Origin: Enoplosus armatus
Taxonomy: Eukaryota > Chordata > Actinopteri > Centrarchiformes > Enoplosidae
Assembly: GCF_043641665.1 (NCBI RefSeq)
Contig: NC_092201.1
Coordinates: forward strand, 2,894,501 to 2,958,500
DNA length: 64,000 nucleotides
Reading direction: 5' to 3'
The notes below the pieces were generated by a model that worked only from the letters and a program-made list of their open reading frames with translations, had not been told where the DNA came from and searched no databases. Below are positions 10,232 to 21,060 of the stretch, in pieces. The stretch's first letter is position 1. Every line of letters starts with the position of its first letter. The translations under genes were made by a program, and so were the position numbers.

Positions 10232-10235
<4 letters not shown>

Positions 10236-10400
10236 AAACCTGGCTCCAAACATTAGAAAACAAGCCCTGTAATTAGCAAATTAGACTTAACTGCAGCTTT
10301 AATGCAGCCCCCTTTCTTCTGCTCTCAGAGGATTTGCTCCTGGTCAGCACAGTGCATTCACACATTCCTGCCATAGATCAAATAGTTGTGTGTGTGGTTT
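10232..10400. promoter_or_regulatory. Short candidate regulatory block
   Basis: Contains TGTAATTAGCAAATTAG near 10269 and CAGCTTTAATGCAGCC near 10293, dense TAAT cores within about 60 bp. Bounded by a CA array and a G20 run. Confidence 0.25.
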
Positions 10401-10420
10401 GGGGGGGGGGGGGGGGGGGG
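10401..10420. repeat. G20 homopolymer
   Basis: Twenty consecutive G, a potential G-quadruplex former and likely length-variable. Confidence 0.95.
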
Positions 10421-11279
10421 TGACTCAGGTGAGTTGCTTCTGTTGTTTCTGCCTCTTTAATCATTTACAGTATTTACTGGCCTACCTCTGACCCAGCTTA
10501 CAATGCCGTCAGACAGGATGTCGGTTTGTCTGATGCACGACTCCAGGGGAGCGGAGTTAAAGCAAACTTCAACAGCAGAGGAGAAACAGATTACTCACGT
10601 AATATTTACTGAGGCTGTCTGAACAATAAACTGCTAATAACTTACATTAGCCAGTTGAAGTGTTGTCATGGCAGCCAAACCCATGAAAAGTTCACTTCCA
10701 TCAACATTGTTTTACAGTGTAATACCACTGATTACATGCTGGAAACATTTTACACTTTCCGCTCGTCACCATTTTGCTCGCTATTTTTCACGTAGCTCGG
10801 CCGCTAGCTAGCTAGCTATGTGCGTTTTCTTCCTATGTTATCAATGTCTATCCAAATACCTTTAGTTTATACTTTAGATCTGCGTTATGTCCCACATGTC
10901 CATTATATTTCAACAGGAAATGCATCATATTAAAGAGAAGTGACACCACTATTACCCTTCCATGACAGTACTTGCTGCATTTCATCACTTCTGATGTGAT
11001 TTTCCTCTATTTTCCTTTAAATCGACATCATCGCTGTATTTGCCCTTTGCTGCCTTTTCCATCAGAAAGAACACTTTCTTTGAAATGAAACTGGACACAC
11101 GAACCGTCGTATTGCATCAGGGCGTCTCTATTTTAGCCCGACACATATTTATGCAACAACAGCGCAGATGGAAGCAAAAGCTTGTTGTCTGCACACAACA
11201 TTAAAGCAGCTAACGGGCGACTAAACTGGAGACGAATACTATCTTGTGTTGTGGGACGGAGTGTTTAGACACAAATACT
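10421..11279. other. Unique sequence, no gene seen
   Basis: No microsatellite and no coding frame. A perfect 14-bp palindrome GCTAGCTAGCTAGC lies near 10803-10816. The wording near 11200 (GCAGCTAACGGGCGACTAAAC) faintly recalls the dispersed repeat seen at 15.2 kb, so part of this span may be an old repeat. Confidence 0.5.
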
Positions 11280-11580
11280 GAAGGAGACAGAGAAGTGAAG
11301 CGGGGGTAGTATTACCCTCGTGTCTGTGTACCGCAGGAATAATAGCATTTTTAGAATGAGACAGAGGTACTTCAGCTCAATGGGTGATTTTATAAACTGT
11401 GTCCAACAAGACCTGAAATGGCAAAGAGTGCGAGCTGAACACGAATCTGCAGTGAATTGGAACAGTATTAAATTACAATGCATTACAGGATATGGTGGTT
11501 GAACTAATTCTGATGGAGAAATTGCTTCTGTTATTACACTGAAGACAGTTTTTGTGAGCTCTCTCTCAGGCATTAAGTTA
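11280..11580. promoter_or_regulatory. Candidate conserved non-coding block
   Basis: Three hundred bases of complex sequence with AATAATAGC, AGTATTAAATTACAATGC and GAACTAATTC cores. Both strands carry frames of 60-100 codons without domains. It stops at a TG array. Confidence 0.3.
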
Positions 11581-11614
11581 TCTGTGTGTGTGTTGGTGTG
11601 TGTGTGTGTGTGTG
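11581..11614. repeat. TG microsatellite, interrupted
   Basis: TG array of about 33 bp with one TGG interruption. Confidence 0.93.
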
Positions 11615-12240
11615 TTCATGAGGGTTTTTTATGTTCTTAAAATGTTTCTCAACTAAAAAGGAAAAGCATGATCATCCACTGTTGAACTAAGATCAAACTT
11701 CTTCTACTTCTAATTCCATGTCTTTCACGACTAATTCTGATTTATTACATATTTCTCGTTGTCTGTTGAAACGTCCAACTTGGACTAATATATATAATGG
11801 TATAATATACAATAAGTGTTTAGGACGAAGAATAGAAGACCTGACTGACCTGACGCGTGATCAAAATGCAGCTAAGTAAAGATGTGGTCGTTGTATGCAT
11901 GCACCACTCTCAAATAACAGCTGTCAGATTCCACACAGATATGCATTCATTTCTTTTGTCTCGTTGTCTGAACATTGTCTACTCTTGACAGGAAAAACAC
12001 CAACTCACAGCAGCTTCAGGTACAAAATACCATCATGAAATCCCTTTTATATAATACGCTTCCAAACCACACGACCAGCCGTCTCAGAGTCATTTTAATA
12101 TCGAAACTAAACTGTGTTTGTTTTAGAAAAAGGACTCTTTTTTTTTTTTTCCAGCGATTTTGCCATCCTGTTTCTGTAAAACAGCAGCTGTAAAGTAAAT
12201 GACTTGGAAAAACAATTGACTTGAAAGAGAGAGGGGAAAT

Positions 12241-12241
<1 letters not shown>
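11615..12241. other. Unique AT-rich sequence, no gene seen
   Basis: AT-rich non-coding DNA with TAATATATATAATGGTATAATATAC near 11787-11811 and a T14 run near 12137. No recognisable repeat family. Confidence 0.6.
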
Positions 12242-12302
<61 letters not shown>

Positions 12303-12454
12303 GAGGAATGTCAGGTGTGTGTCTGTGTAAAGCCGGTGTTTATGTTCGTACCCAGGTCAGCCCCACAGGTATGTTTCAACCACAACATTACCTTCCACTG
12401 ACCCCCCTAATGGACAAGGTGAGCAAGCAGTCAGCGGAAGGGAGTGACGCCCCT

Positions 12455-12515
<61 letters not shown>
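12242..12515. repeat. Long TG array facing a long CA array
   Basis: A pure TG array of about 59 bp (12242-12300) and a pure CA array of about 57 bp (12459-12515) flank 158 bp of unique sequence. The arrays are reverse complements of each other, giving potential for a long snap-back stem and for inversion or deletion between them. Confidence 0.97.
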
Positions 12516-12517
<2 letters not shown>

Positions 12518-12802
12518 AGGGCGACACTCCCCAGCTTCTAAACTACAAGCCAAAATACCGACATTAATCTGAAGTTGGACACAAACCTAAAATTACTGCC
12601 TCTCAAGACCGATGGAGCGTGTCGGCGGTTTTTCTGCCCCACTGGCAGGGATGAAGGGAAAAGGAAGGAATGAAGCGGTGAATGTATGGATGAAGGGGGA
12701 GAGAAGGAAAGGAGAGGAGGTGACCCAATGACAGCAGAGAATAAAAAGTGTAATAGGGAAAAGAAAAGAGGTGTTTCATCGGCGGATGCTGGCGGTGGAG
12801 GT
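12516..12802. other. Purine-rich spacer, no gene seen
   Basis: GGAAAGG/GAAGGGA-rich, with no coding signature. It continues into an AAG array. Confidence 0.6.
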
Positions 12803-12919
12803 GAAGAAGAAGAAGAAGAAGAAGAAGAAGTGGTCAAATGAAAAAGGCTTTTTTATTTTTTTTTTTTGATTGACCACATTGTGTTTGTTTGAATTGCCAC
12901 TCATCACTTCATAATAGAA

Positions 12920-12952
<33 letters not shown>
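12803..12952. repeat. (AAG)9, T-rich run and (CA)16 arrays
   Basis: Three different simple repeats in 150 bp: GAA/AAG units at 12803-12830, a TTTTTATTTTTTTTTTT run near 12850-12867 and CA at 12920-12952. These create poly-Ser/Phe/Val frames with no biological meaning. Confidence 0.95.
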
Positions 12953-12955
<3 letters not shown>

Positions 12956-13059
12956 GATGATTACCATACTCCATATTACTGGTGTACAGATAACTGCTTG
13001 GCTCCCATGGGCCTGCCAATCCACTGTAATCCCTCAAACACTCTGAATTTTCATTTCAA
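12953..13059. other. Unique sequence, no gene seen
   Basis: Short complex spacer leading into the next candidate element. CCATGGGCCTGCC at about 13005 is the only notable string. Confidence 0.4.
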
Positions 13060-13580
13060 ACAAAAGCTCAACCGCCAGAAGACACAAGGAAGCATTCTGT
13101 TGCCTCCTCTGTCTTTTCTTTATTTTTTTTCTTTTTCTTTTCCCGGCCTCATTTTTGTCGCCGCCGCCGCCGTCGTCTCTGGGCTTCCTTCCTCGCGTTC
13201 CAAACACTTGTTCCCTCGTCTCTGTTTTCTGCATTTGTGAAATTCAATATCAGAATGATAAATGATGCTTGCACTATACACAACAAAAGCCCCGATTCAA
13301 CTGAGAGTGAATTTGGAGCGATATTGGACATAATTCAATATTTACATGTCGCGGTAATCTCATCTCTGGGTCTGATATCAGTCACCGTTACAGAAAGGAG
13401 GTAAAACATCCAAAGGCAGTTAATGTAGGTGATCAAAGAGAACAGGTGAGGCATGCTTTACATTCCTGAGTCTTGCCGTACGGAAAACACGACATTCAAG
13501 CCCTTTGGCTTCCCATAGCATACCTCATCTCCTGTGCTTCAATACACATGCTAATATGACATTATAGCACCAGCACAAAG
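13060..13580. promoter_or_regulatory. Strong candidate conserved non-coding element
   Basis: A pyrimidine patch and CCGCCGCCGCCGTCGTC near 13159 precede about 350 bp of complex sequence with ATAAATGATGC, GACATAATTCAATATTTACATG and CACATGCTAATATGACATTATAG cores. It has no repeats, and its frames are not protein-like. Among the longest candidate regulatory blocks in the window. Confidence 0.4.
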
Positions 13581-14159
13581 CCACAGTCCTTCAGCTGCAT
13601 TTTACGAATGCTTAAGTTTATGTTCAAAACGCAATATTTTATGTTTTAAGGTGAATTCTCTTTTTGGTAAAAAGGTCAAATAAAGAAAAATCCAAATGTA
13701 CTTTATCTTACCATGCAAGAATGTCCATTAGCAGACTCGGGAGCTTTACAACTCTGCCTAAGGATGTTGGAAACCTACATTTGTTTTAGGGCAGGAGGTA
13801 GAAAATGCTGCGTCAGAGAGGACAAACCTCCTTCTTGCATGAAATAATGCTGACACAGTGATTGCATTTTGTTGTGTCACTACTGTCGTCTGTAAAGCTC
13901 AGCCAGACTCTTCACTGCACACCTTGATGCATGTGAACTGGAAATTTAATGTAGCACCGTAGGTCCTGACTGTTGCTTCTCCAGATCTCCACAATTCTTA
14001 AAAAGTTCAAACCAGTTTAAGAACTCTTGCAGCAAGACTTCTGCTTCACGCTGCCGACTTAATCAGAGGCTAAACCAACAAAACCGAATCCTACAAAATG
14101 GATAACGACGTGAACGCGGTCTCTTTTCCTTCTTGTGGTAGGTGGCCGTGGTATAAACA
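13581..14159. other. Unique sequence, no gene seen
   Basis: Ordinary AT-moderate DNA with no simple repeat, hairpin or coding feature that I can support. Confidence 0.6.
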
Positions 14160-14500
14160 CAATAATGCACCTCAAGGCGTACCGACATAGAGAATAATGA
14201 ACACAATCACATCATATTCTGACAGACTGAGCTCAGGTGTATCGCTGCATGATATCATCTGTGTCCTTGTGTGTTTATCACCTTTCCATATCTTGTCCCC
14301 CACGACGTCCAAGTAACCCCCCCCCCCCAACACACACACGTTCTCACATGCACAAACACTCAAGCGGCCACCAGTCGAGGCTCCACAGTGACAGGCAGGT
14401 GAGCCAATAAAGGTGATAACAGAAGACAAGAGCCATTACAGGGAGGTGGGAGAGATAAGCTAATTTAAATTGGATATTGCAGTCATCTGACAAAAAAAAC
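14160..14500. promoter_or_regulatory. Candidate conserved non-coding block
   Basis: Complex sequence interrupted near 14318-14340 by a C10 run and short CA tract. Flanks carry GAATAATGAACAC, GAGCCAATAAAGGTGATAAC and ATAAGCTAATTTAAATTGG cores. Possible bipartite enhancer split by a simple repeat. Confidence 0.3.
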
Positions 14501-15145
14501 AAGATGGAAAAGAGGAAGAGAGAGAGAGAGAGGGAGCGCGATGAAGATGGGGGGCATGTTTGATGGGGTAAACATGCAGTGTAGTCATTTTTTCCTCCTT
14601 AAGTGAGTAAGACTATAAGCGGAAACCCTTGAAATGAAATCTGGGTGGCGGCGGACTGAGGCATTGCGGTGGTGTTGCAGTGTTGAAGCCTCGCTGTGTT
14701 AAGCCTCTTAGATTACAAAACACTTTGGCTGCGTGTGCACAATTCTGCCATTTAATTATCAGTCAAGATTTTCCTGCTTGTGCACAAACACAGAAAACGT
14801 CTGTATACACATACATGCAACACTGTATGTTCACTACAAGCAGGATCTGGGACAAGTCACTAAACCCCAACAAGGAACAGGCTCTGCAAGTACAAACCCA
14901 CTTCGGTCCGCTAGATTTCTGCAGACAAAGTGGAGCGATGACTCACGACTGAGTGTGATTCATGATACGTTTCTGTAGGTGACAAAATGTCAGCTTGGAC
15001 GGAAAGGTCTGAATGAATCTGTTCCAAAATGATTGTGCTGACTGACATAATCAATATCTTTGCATTGAATGACCGCATGTAATGTGAAAGGGGACACTCT
15101 CTGTGATGAACCCACGAGTTTTAGCATCTTTTTCCTGTTTGTTTT
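14501..15145. other. Purine tract then unique sequence, no gene seen
   Basis: A GAGAGA purine tract at about 14505-14535 is followed by ordinary sequence. Plus-strand frames of 81-90 codons at 14680-14978 overlap in two frames, as expected of chance. Confidence 0.55.
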
Positions 15146-15320
15146 TAGTTTTGCGGCTCAGCATCAAACAGCGGGCAGACAAAGTTAGCGACTAGCTGGT
15201 GAACGTAGTGGAGCATTTAGCAGCTATAGAGACAGATGTTTCCCTCGGGAGTTGGTAGAAACCAAAACCAGAGCTAAAAGGAGAGTGAATACTTTCAACT
15301 TATGTCAGTGTTAACAGCTT
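15146..15320. mobile_element. Dispersed teleost repeat fragment (GTTAGCGACTAGCTGGTGAAC family)
   Basis: The strings GCGACTAGCTGGTGAACGTA, GGAGCATTTAGCAGCTA and GGGAGTTGGTAGA appear in this order. I recall the same order from a repeat abundant in perciform genomes. No coding capacity. I cannot name the family and the boundaries are approximate. Confidence 0.45.
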
Positions 15321-15539
15321 GTTATTTTGGTGGATTTTAATGATTTTTTTGGGAGTCCTTGAAATCATAGTTTGATGTTTGCCCCTCACTAAGCTTTATA
15401 TCTCGTTCATACTGTGTATTATACTACGTAACTGAGCAAGACCTTTCTCAACCACCACTAAACTTCTACTCGGGGCTTCCAGAGCAGCGACAATAAGCAC
15501 CTGTAAACAAAACCTCATCGTAAGGTTCATGTGGAAGGA
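15321..15539. other. Unique sequence, no gene seen
   Basis: Spacer between the dispersed repeat and the next candidate element, with a T7 patch and no coding signal. Confidence 0.5.
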
Positions 15540-15870
15540 AGGTGACGCCATTTTGGCATCACGTCTGTCATCGCCAGGCTGCGCTTCACCCCCTGCCGTT
15601 CGCCCCCCTTTCAGACGGCCTCCCTCGCCAACGCGACTGTCACTATGACCATTACCTGTGGCCATTCAGCCTCTGCCCGCCCTCCAAAGGCCTCCTTGTT
15701 CTCCCAGTCGCATGGCTGCCCGGCAGCAGTCCACTGGCCCGCTGGCTACTGACCCCTGGTCTGGCTCACAGTCTGGCACCGGCGCCCTCCATTAGCCTAA
15801 TTACAGCCATGAAAGCAGTGCAGACCGAAGCCAGCATTAGGGCCAATTAGGGCCGCCCAGGATGGGCCCT
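15540..15870. promoter_or_regulatory. Strong candidate conserved non-coding element, CpG-containing
   Basis: Starts with GACGCCATTTTGG, a YY1-like core, then GC-rich sequence (CCGGCAGCAGTCC, GGCACCGGCGCCC). It ends in TTAGCCTAATTACAGCC, AGCATTAGGGCCAATTAGGG and GCCGCCC. Paired ATTAG/CAATTAG cores beside CpG-rich DNA are typical of vertebrate developmental enhancers. A 102-codon plus frame lacks domains and is treated as fortuitous. Confidence 0.45.
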
Positions 15871-16979
15871 GACTAGGGTTGGGTTACCCACACACACACA
15901 CACAGACACACAAAAAAGAAAACTTCTAATCCTGAAAGAAACCCTCTAAATGCCCAACTTCAACTCGTACTGTAACCGAAGCCTGATTCTCAAAGTCCAA
16001 AACATGAAGCGACTGTAACCAAGTTGACCCGAATCTTAACCTTAACCTTAACCCCCGACCTTAAACCCTGGGTGGAGTTTGGACGACATATCGGCCACCT
16101 TGATGTCGGGCGGAGACAGAATGAGTAAAAGACAGAGGCAGCAAGAGGAGGGTCTTGTAAAAAGAGAGAGAGGCTTGTGTCTGTCCATTCATGCGTGTGG
16201 ATGTGGATGCCGAGCCGGGGAGCCAGCAGTAATTTGTGGCTGTCACAGGGAGATAATAAGGCTTGTGTCTTCCCTTCAAATAAAAAAGGTGGAGATCCTC
16301 CTCTTAAAACACTATCCTCTCTGTCTTTTGTTTCCTCGAGGGCCCCTGCAGGTATGGATGGATGTATAGACAGAGGGATGAGCGGAAAATGTCCATCATG
16401 TTGTTAGCCACGGAAAAAATAACTATCATTACCCAGAAATGTTCCTGTTCAGCTTGTGTTTGACGATAACGGGTCATTCATTTCCCAAAAAGCTTGTAAA
16501 TTGGATGAAGCGCACGTCAGACTTTGTCACTGTAACTTTGCGTCGATGGATTCTTAAAATAGAAGTTCAGTTGAATACAGTAATCGTGAAAGCAGCAAAC
16601 AATCCTCAACTTTTTTTGTCTTTTATGCTTCAGAATACCTTTTGAATAAATCTTGCATCTGTTTGATGAGATTTCTCCTGAGGCTTTTTCAGTAGAAAAA
16701 ACACACAGATTAGGATCAACTCTGACTCTTTGTAATTTCTCTCATTGGATGATTATTGTTATTTAACTCGTAGATGCTGTGCAGGTGTAATATCCAGGAT
16801 TTTGATCTGTTACTGATCATGACGCATTATGTTTTATTGAAACAATAAGACAAACAGCAGGTCAGTATTTCATTCTTACAAAGAGAAGACGTTGTGAAAC
16901 TGATCTGAGTGCTGCTGTAACCTTGACGCGTGTCCTGATTTTTTACGTCATATCTGTTCACAGTACGTCAGCCCAACAA
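15871..16979. other. CA tract, CTTAAC triplet repeat, unique sequence
   Basis: A CA tract lies at 15889-15910, three CTTAAC units at 16035-16052 (not the canonical CCCTAA telomere repeat) and then ordinary DNA. Open frames of 60-96 codons overlap each other on both strands and show no family features. Confidence 0.55.
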
Positions 16980-17160
16980 GTCGGTCGACTTCGGCTCTAC
17001 ATGCGAGTTATTCATCGACTGTCGAGGCCTCCTCATCTCCACAGTAGCTCCAGCATGCGAGGAATCTTCAGCCAGAACGGCGATTAATTGTGAAATCTGT
17101 CGAGAACAACACAAAGCCAAGTCGCAGCGCTCGTCACGGCGCTCAGCTTACCCAAGACTC
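16980..17160. promoter_or_regulatory. Weak candidate regulatory block, CpG-containing
   Basis: Unusually many CpGs for the window (GTCGGTCGACTTCGG near 16980, AACGGCGATTAATTGTG near 17075, CTCGTCACGGCGCTCAGC near 17130), with a GATTAATTG core. No coding frame. Confidence 0.25.
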
Positions 17161-18172
17161 GCTGCTGTCAACACCCTCTGATATGATCTATACAGAGGAT
17201 GAACTTTGCCTGTTTGGGGCTTAACTGATAAACCACGCACGCACACACACACACACACACACACATACACATGACAGATAACCAGTGTCAGCTGCAGTCC
17301 CTGCTGGGTGTCGAGAACAGGTGAACAGCCACCTGCCTTATGCACTTTACACGCTCATAACTATTAGTTAATTCAGGCTGTGTTACCAGGAGACTTGGAG
17401 GGAGACTGTTTAGAAGTTTAGAAGTTGTGGGCCCTTTATATAGACCCATATCTACTGCTGATTAAAGCAATATCGATATTTGAGATGGAATAACACAGAA
17501 ATGTAAGGGATGTTTAGGGATGATAATGATGGGAGTGCCACTTGTGAAAAGAGTAGTTATTATAGAATTTGTTCTGTATTTGTGAACTTTTCTGGATTAT
17601 TGAAATGCAACTTAAGTTTGCACATGCACCAATTAATTTAGCATGAAAGTAGATGTTGGTGGGAGAATACTGTCTGTGGGACTATGAGTCAAACTGAACC
17701 TCAAAGTGAAGCTTTAAATTGAGTGGACTTTGGATTTCCCAGCATGCAACTGTGTTCCCTTTATAGTCAGTCAGCAACATGACATGTCAATCAGGGCTGA
17801 TTCAGGGCACCTGGACCTGGACACAGGCCACCCCTGATTGAAACCAACCACCTCTGATAGATAATTATTTCAGGTGGATTGCAGCTCATTAATGCTGCTT
17901 TCAATACAGCTTTGAATAAAACACACCATCACTTCCACTGTATCTGTGGCAGAGAGCAGCCTTGGCCAGTTAACATCAGATTTTTCTCCAAAGGTCAATA
18001 TCAGCGAACTGAACCCGAGTCTGAACACGTGCAAACACGCAAACACAACATGTGATTGCTTTTGCCTGCAGGAGCGGCAGGTAATTCATGGGAGATTGGT
18101 GATGGTGTTGCTCTGAGATGTGCACCGTTGTGTAGAGAGAGTGTATACATGGGTACCAATGGGGGATACTGA
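17161..18172. other. CA array and unique sequence, no gene seen
   Basis: A CA array at 17240-17265, then AT-moderate sequence. An inverted pair CAATCAGGG (about 17789) and CCCTGATTG (about 17833) could form a 9-bp stem. The surrounding text with TGCAGCTCATTAATGCTGC (about 17880) may be an element, but I do not recognise it. Confidence 0.5.
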
Positions 18173-18399
18173 TGTGTGTGTGTGTGTGTGTAGACATCGG
18201 GAGGTGTGGGTCATCTGCAGACGCCCCAACCCCACCTTATCTGCAGCAAGGTGGGCTGTGTTCGCAGAGATTAAACACATTTCGAAGCGACGCTAACTGC
18301 CGGGGCCTAAAGAAACGGAGGCAGAGGGAGAGCCAGTGTAGCTGCAGCCAGTGTTGTTGTTGGCTGAGGAGAAAATCCTTGTTCCCAACACTGATAAGG
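18173..18399. other. Short TG array and unique sequence
   Basis: A TG tract at 18173-18191, then complex sequence with CpGs near 18270-18305. No gene. Confidence 0.55.
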
Positions 18400-18725
18400 A
18401 CATAAAGTGTTTCTGTCCCCAAGGGGGCGGGAGGCAGATTCAGCCTCTGTAGATCTACTGTAATGAATATCAATGGCAGGGAATGGGGCTGCTCCCGTCC
18501 CTTTGGGCCTCTAGTTGCTTCTCCCCTCTCTTCTGCTGTCAGAATTGCGACAGGGACACTATGCATGAAAATGCGAGGCTTAATATATGGTAATGCTATG
18601 TAAACACGGGCTGATCTGAGAGGGAGGTTTGGAGGGAGAATAGATCGACGGTCGTCTGCGCTCAAAGCCGAGTCGGGGAGTATATCTCCGAGGCCAACAG
18701 TAGCCTCTGAGCACATTTATCTGGA
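18400..18725. promoter_or_regulatory. Strong candidate conserved non-coding element
   Basis: Complex block with CTGTAATGAATATCAATGG (about 18459), TATGCATGAAAATGCGAGG (about 18562), CTTAATATATGGTAATGC (about 18579) and a CpG-rich segment near 18640-18700. The octamer-like ATGCATGAAAATG and TAAT cores favour an enhancer. A 159-codon minus-strand frame spans it, but about three of that length are expected by chance and it has no recognisable domain. Confidence 0.4.
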
Positions 18726-18957
18726 AATGAATATGATACACTAAACAGGAAGCAGGGATGGAAGGGCGCTGGGTGAGGGAGGAGGTGGGGTAGGGGGGGG
18801 GGGGTGGGATGTGGTTACTGCAAACTCAGCACCACCTCACCTCACCACCACCACCACCACTCCTCTTAGCTTCCTACTTCCTCACTTCTTCTTCTTCTTC
18901 TTCTTCTTCAGCAAGACATTTCTGTCTCCCTCCTCCTCCTAACCTGAGTTGAACGGG
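18726..18957. repeat. G run, CCA repeats and TTC repeats
   Basis: Contains a G12 run near 18794-18805, CCA units near 18843-18860 and TTC units at 18886-18909. Entirely simple-sequence in character. Confidence 0.85.
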
Positions 18958-19434
18958 GTTTATTCAAACTGGCATCCTCCGGGCTGAGAGGTTACCTGAG
19001 CTCCTGTGAAAAGGAGGAAAAAAAGCACGGTGGCCGCTATGGCAGGCATTTCTGCCACACACACACACACACACACACTGGCCAGGGGTTCGGTTACTGC
19101 TCTAAACTGCCTGTCTGGTAGCGCCAGGGGAGGTGGGGCAGTCAGAGTTGGAAGTATTGTCCATAAAGCGGTGTGGGTTTCCCCAACTTGTCTGACAGCC
19201 CGACGCGAGCAACGCGACGCATTCCTGCGCAGAAAGGCAGAGACGAGCCACCTCATCGTCTGCCGCCATTCATCAAGTTATAAATAACCTGGTGCCGGTT
19301 ATCGTTTCATTCGGCCGGGAAGTCCGTTTGCATTTGACACATAACCAAAGAGCGGCAGGCAGAACAAGAGGAGGACAGTGACAGAGAGGAGAAGACGAGG
19401 GAGAGAAAAAGGAGTGCAGAGATGAGAGAGAGGA
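18958..19434. other. Unique sequence with short CA array, no gene seen
   Basis: A CA tract at 19057-19078 lies inside GC-moderate sequence that has open frames on both strands but no domains. CpG-rich patch CGACGCGAGCAACGCGACGC at 19201-19220. Confidence 0.5.
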
Positions 19435-19461
19435 GTGTGTGTGTGTGTGTGTGTGTGTGTT
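19435..19461. repeat. (TG)13 microsatellite
   Basis: Uninterrupted TG array of about 27 bp. Confidence 0.96.
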
Positions 19462-19860
19462 AGTGAGATGCCATAGCCTGAGGCAGCGAGGTGGGATTTG
19501 TAAGCCCTTTGTAAGTAACAGGCACCACTCTTAGCAGGCTGAAGGTATGTTTTTGTGTGAGTAATCCGTGATGGATGTTTTAATTGAAAGCACAAGGCTT
19601 TTAGGGCTGTTTTCAGAGACCGCAGCCAACATCTGACACCTCCACTCAGACCAACCTCCAGCCCCCCCACCACCCTCCCACCTCCCCAACAAACTCCAAC
19701 TCCCCAACCCCACCCCTCCGTACAGTCAGACAACTATACGTGGCCGGGGTCATGCTCTTAGTACGCTGGCTACAGTGAGAATACCACCAAAGGATTCCTG
19801 ACTCAGCTCGGCACGACGAGAAAGTTTAACCAGTGCTGCGTCTACAGTTCTATGTTTCAT
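19462..19860. other. Possible regulatory core then C-rich tract
   Basis: 19470-19640 is complex (TTTGTAAGCCCTTTGTAAG, TGTTTTAATTGAAAGC) and could be regulatory. 19655-19720 is C-rich with CCCCAAC units. No gene. Confidence 0.45.
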
Positions 19861-20300
19861 GCAGATGTCCATTTAAAGAAGTACAAGAAATAGTAAGAAA
19901 CTAGTAAAATGAATCACAAATGAATATTTGATATAAAATGAGCAATAAAAACATGCAGAATGGATTTAAAAAAAAAATACGATAAATAAAGCGTCAAATT
20001 TACAAAATACAAAGAAAAGAATTTAATTGACAGATAAATGAAAAATAAGTAAATACGGGTTTCCAAAAAACTTCTCATGTTTTCAAGGATGAAAAAAGCT
20101 TTTACCTCCAAAATGTCAAAGTTTGAGGAACTTAGTGCAGCCAGTGTTGTTTGAGCTGGTTTTGGAAGATATTTCAGAGCCAAAGAGGTTAACATCATCA
20201 TCAACCTGTAGAAGAAGCAAACTACACCATCTATCAAACATGGCTGTGTGTGTTGAAGTTTCTTCTTCCCCCTTCAGTTGGACAATGTGTCCTTACCTGT
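19861..20300. other. AT-rich spacer, no gene seen
   Basis: Strongly AT-rich, with many AATAAAT-type strings at 19900-20070, ending in a C14 run near 20301-20316. A 107-codon minus-strand Phe/Leu/Tyr-rich frame is an artefact of composition. Confidence 0.65.
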
Positions 20301-20600
20301 CCCCCCCCCCCCCCCACTGATGAAGAGCAGAACATTTGAACCAGCAGAGCTACGAAGCCACGGGGCAGATGAATAATTCCTACAGTAGCCCGGGTGGGGT
20401 CGGGGCCTGAAGGGGGGACCATAAATTTACAACATGATGAGCCAGGTTCAGAAGGGACTGACCTCGCTTGACCTGAAGAGGCGGGACCCGAGGCTTGTCT
20501 GGACTACCTATAGTACAACCTCCGCCCTCCTCCCCCAAAACCTCCCCTGCTGACTTAACCTCACCCAAAGGTTCTGCATCCCAGTCCTGCATACCACAGA
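20301..20600. promoter_or_regulatory. Weak candidate regulatory block
   Basis: After the C run, complex sequence contains CAGATGAATAATTCC (20367), GACCATAAATTTACAAC (20417) and a CCGGGTGGGGTCGG patch. Frames of 60-70 codons on minus are not family-like. Confidence 0.2.
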
Positions 20601-20859
20601 TCCTGAAGCAGCTCCCATTTAGAGAGAGTGCTCTTGACGGTGAGTAAATGTGAGCAAGCTGTGTTGGGGGTGGGGTGGGGGAGTTGGGGGAGAAACTTCA
20701 CAGGGATTTCTTCTTTCTCTCTCCTGTCACTAGTTGCCAATTTACCCCCCAACGCATTTGGAATCAAAACTTAATTAAAATTTTGAATAAATAAAAACAA
20801 CGAAAAAAACGAAGTTATTGAATTCTGAACCCTTTGATAGATTTATCCCCCCCAACCCC
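20601..20859. other. G-rich patch and AT-rich sequence
   Basis: GGGGTGGGGTGGGGG-type repeats near 20667-20690 are followed by AT-rich DNA. No gene. Confidence 0.6.
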
Positions 20860-21060
20860 AGAATAATGCAAAATAAGATTTAATAACACCTTTCATATGG
20901 AGAGTACAAAGCCGGCTATTTGCATTAAAGTGTAAATCGGCGTCAGGGAAAGGCAGTGTGCCTCTAAGCTTATTGATGTGCAGTTCTGAGCAGCCGGGCG
21001 GCATTGTTTCATGCCGAAGCTTGACGGATGTCAAGGTGATTATAGTTTAGATCACCCGTA
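20860..21060. promoter_or_regulatory. Strong candidate conserved non-coding element
   Basis: Two hundred bases of complex sequence with GAATAATGCAAAATAAG, CTATTTGCATTAAAGTG (octamer-like, about 20917) and AAGCTTATTGATGTGC, plus scattered CpGs (GCCGGGCGGC at about 20992). ATTTGCAT/ATTAAA juxtapositions are typical of POU/SOX-responsive enhancers. No coding frame of interest. Confidence 0.4.

Noticed and set aside
15542..15850. 102-codon plus-strand frame in a GC-rich block
   Set aside because: No domain, no splice sites matching the frame, and the sequence has the motif structure of a regulatory element.
16035..16052. Possible interstitial telomere repeat
   Set aside because: The unit is CTTAAC, not the vertebrate CCCTAA, and only three units are present.
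18237..18716. 159-codon minus-strand open frame without simple repeats
   Set aside because: With about 6000 stop-bounded intervals in six frames and a stop frequency near 3/64, roughly three intervals this long are expected by chance. No domain is recognisable and the DNA looks regulatory.
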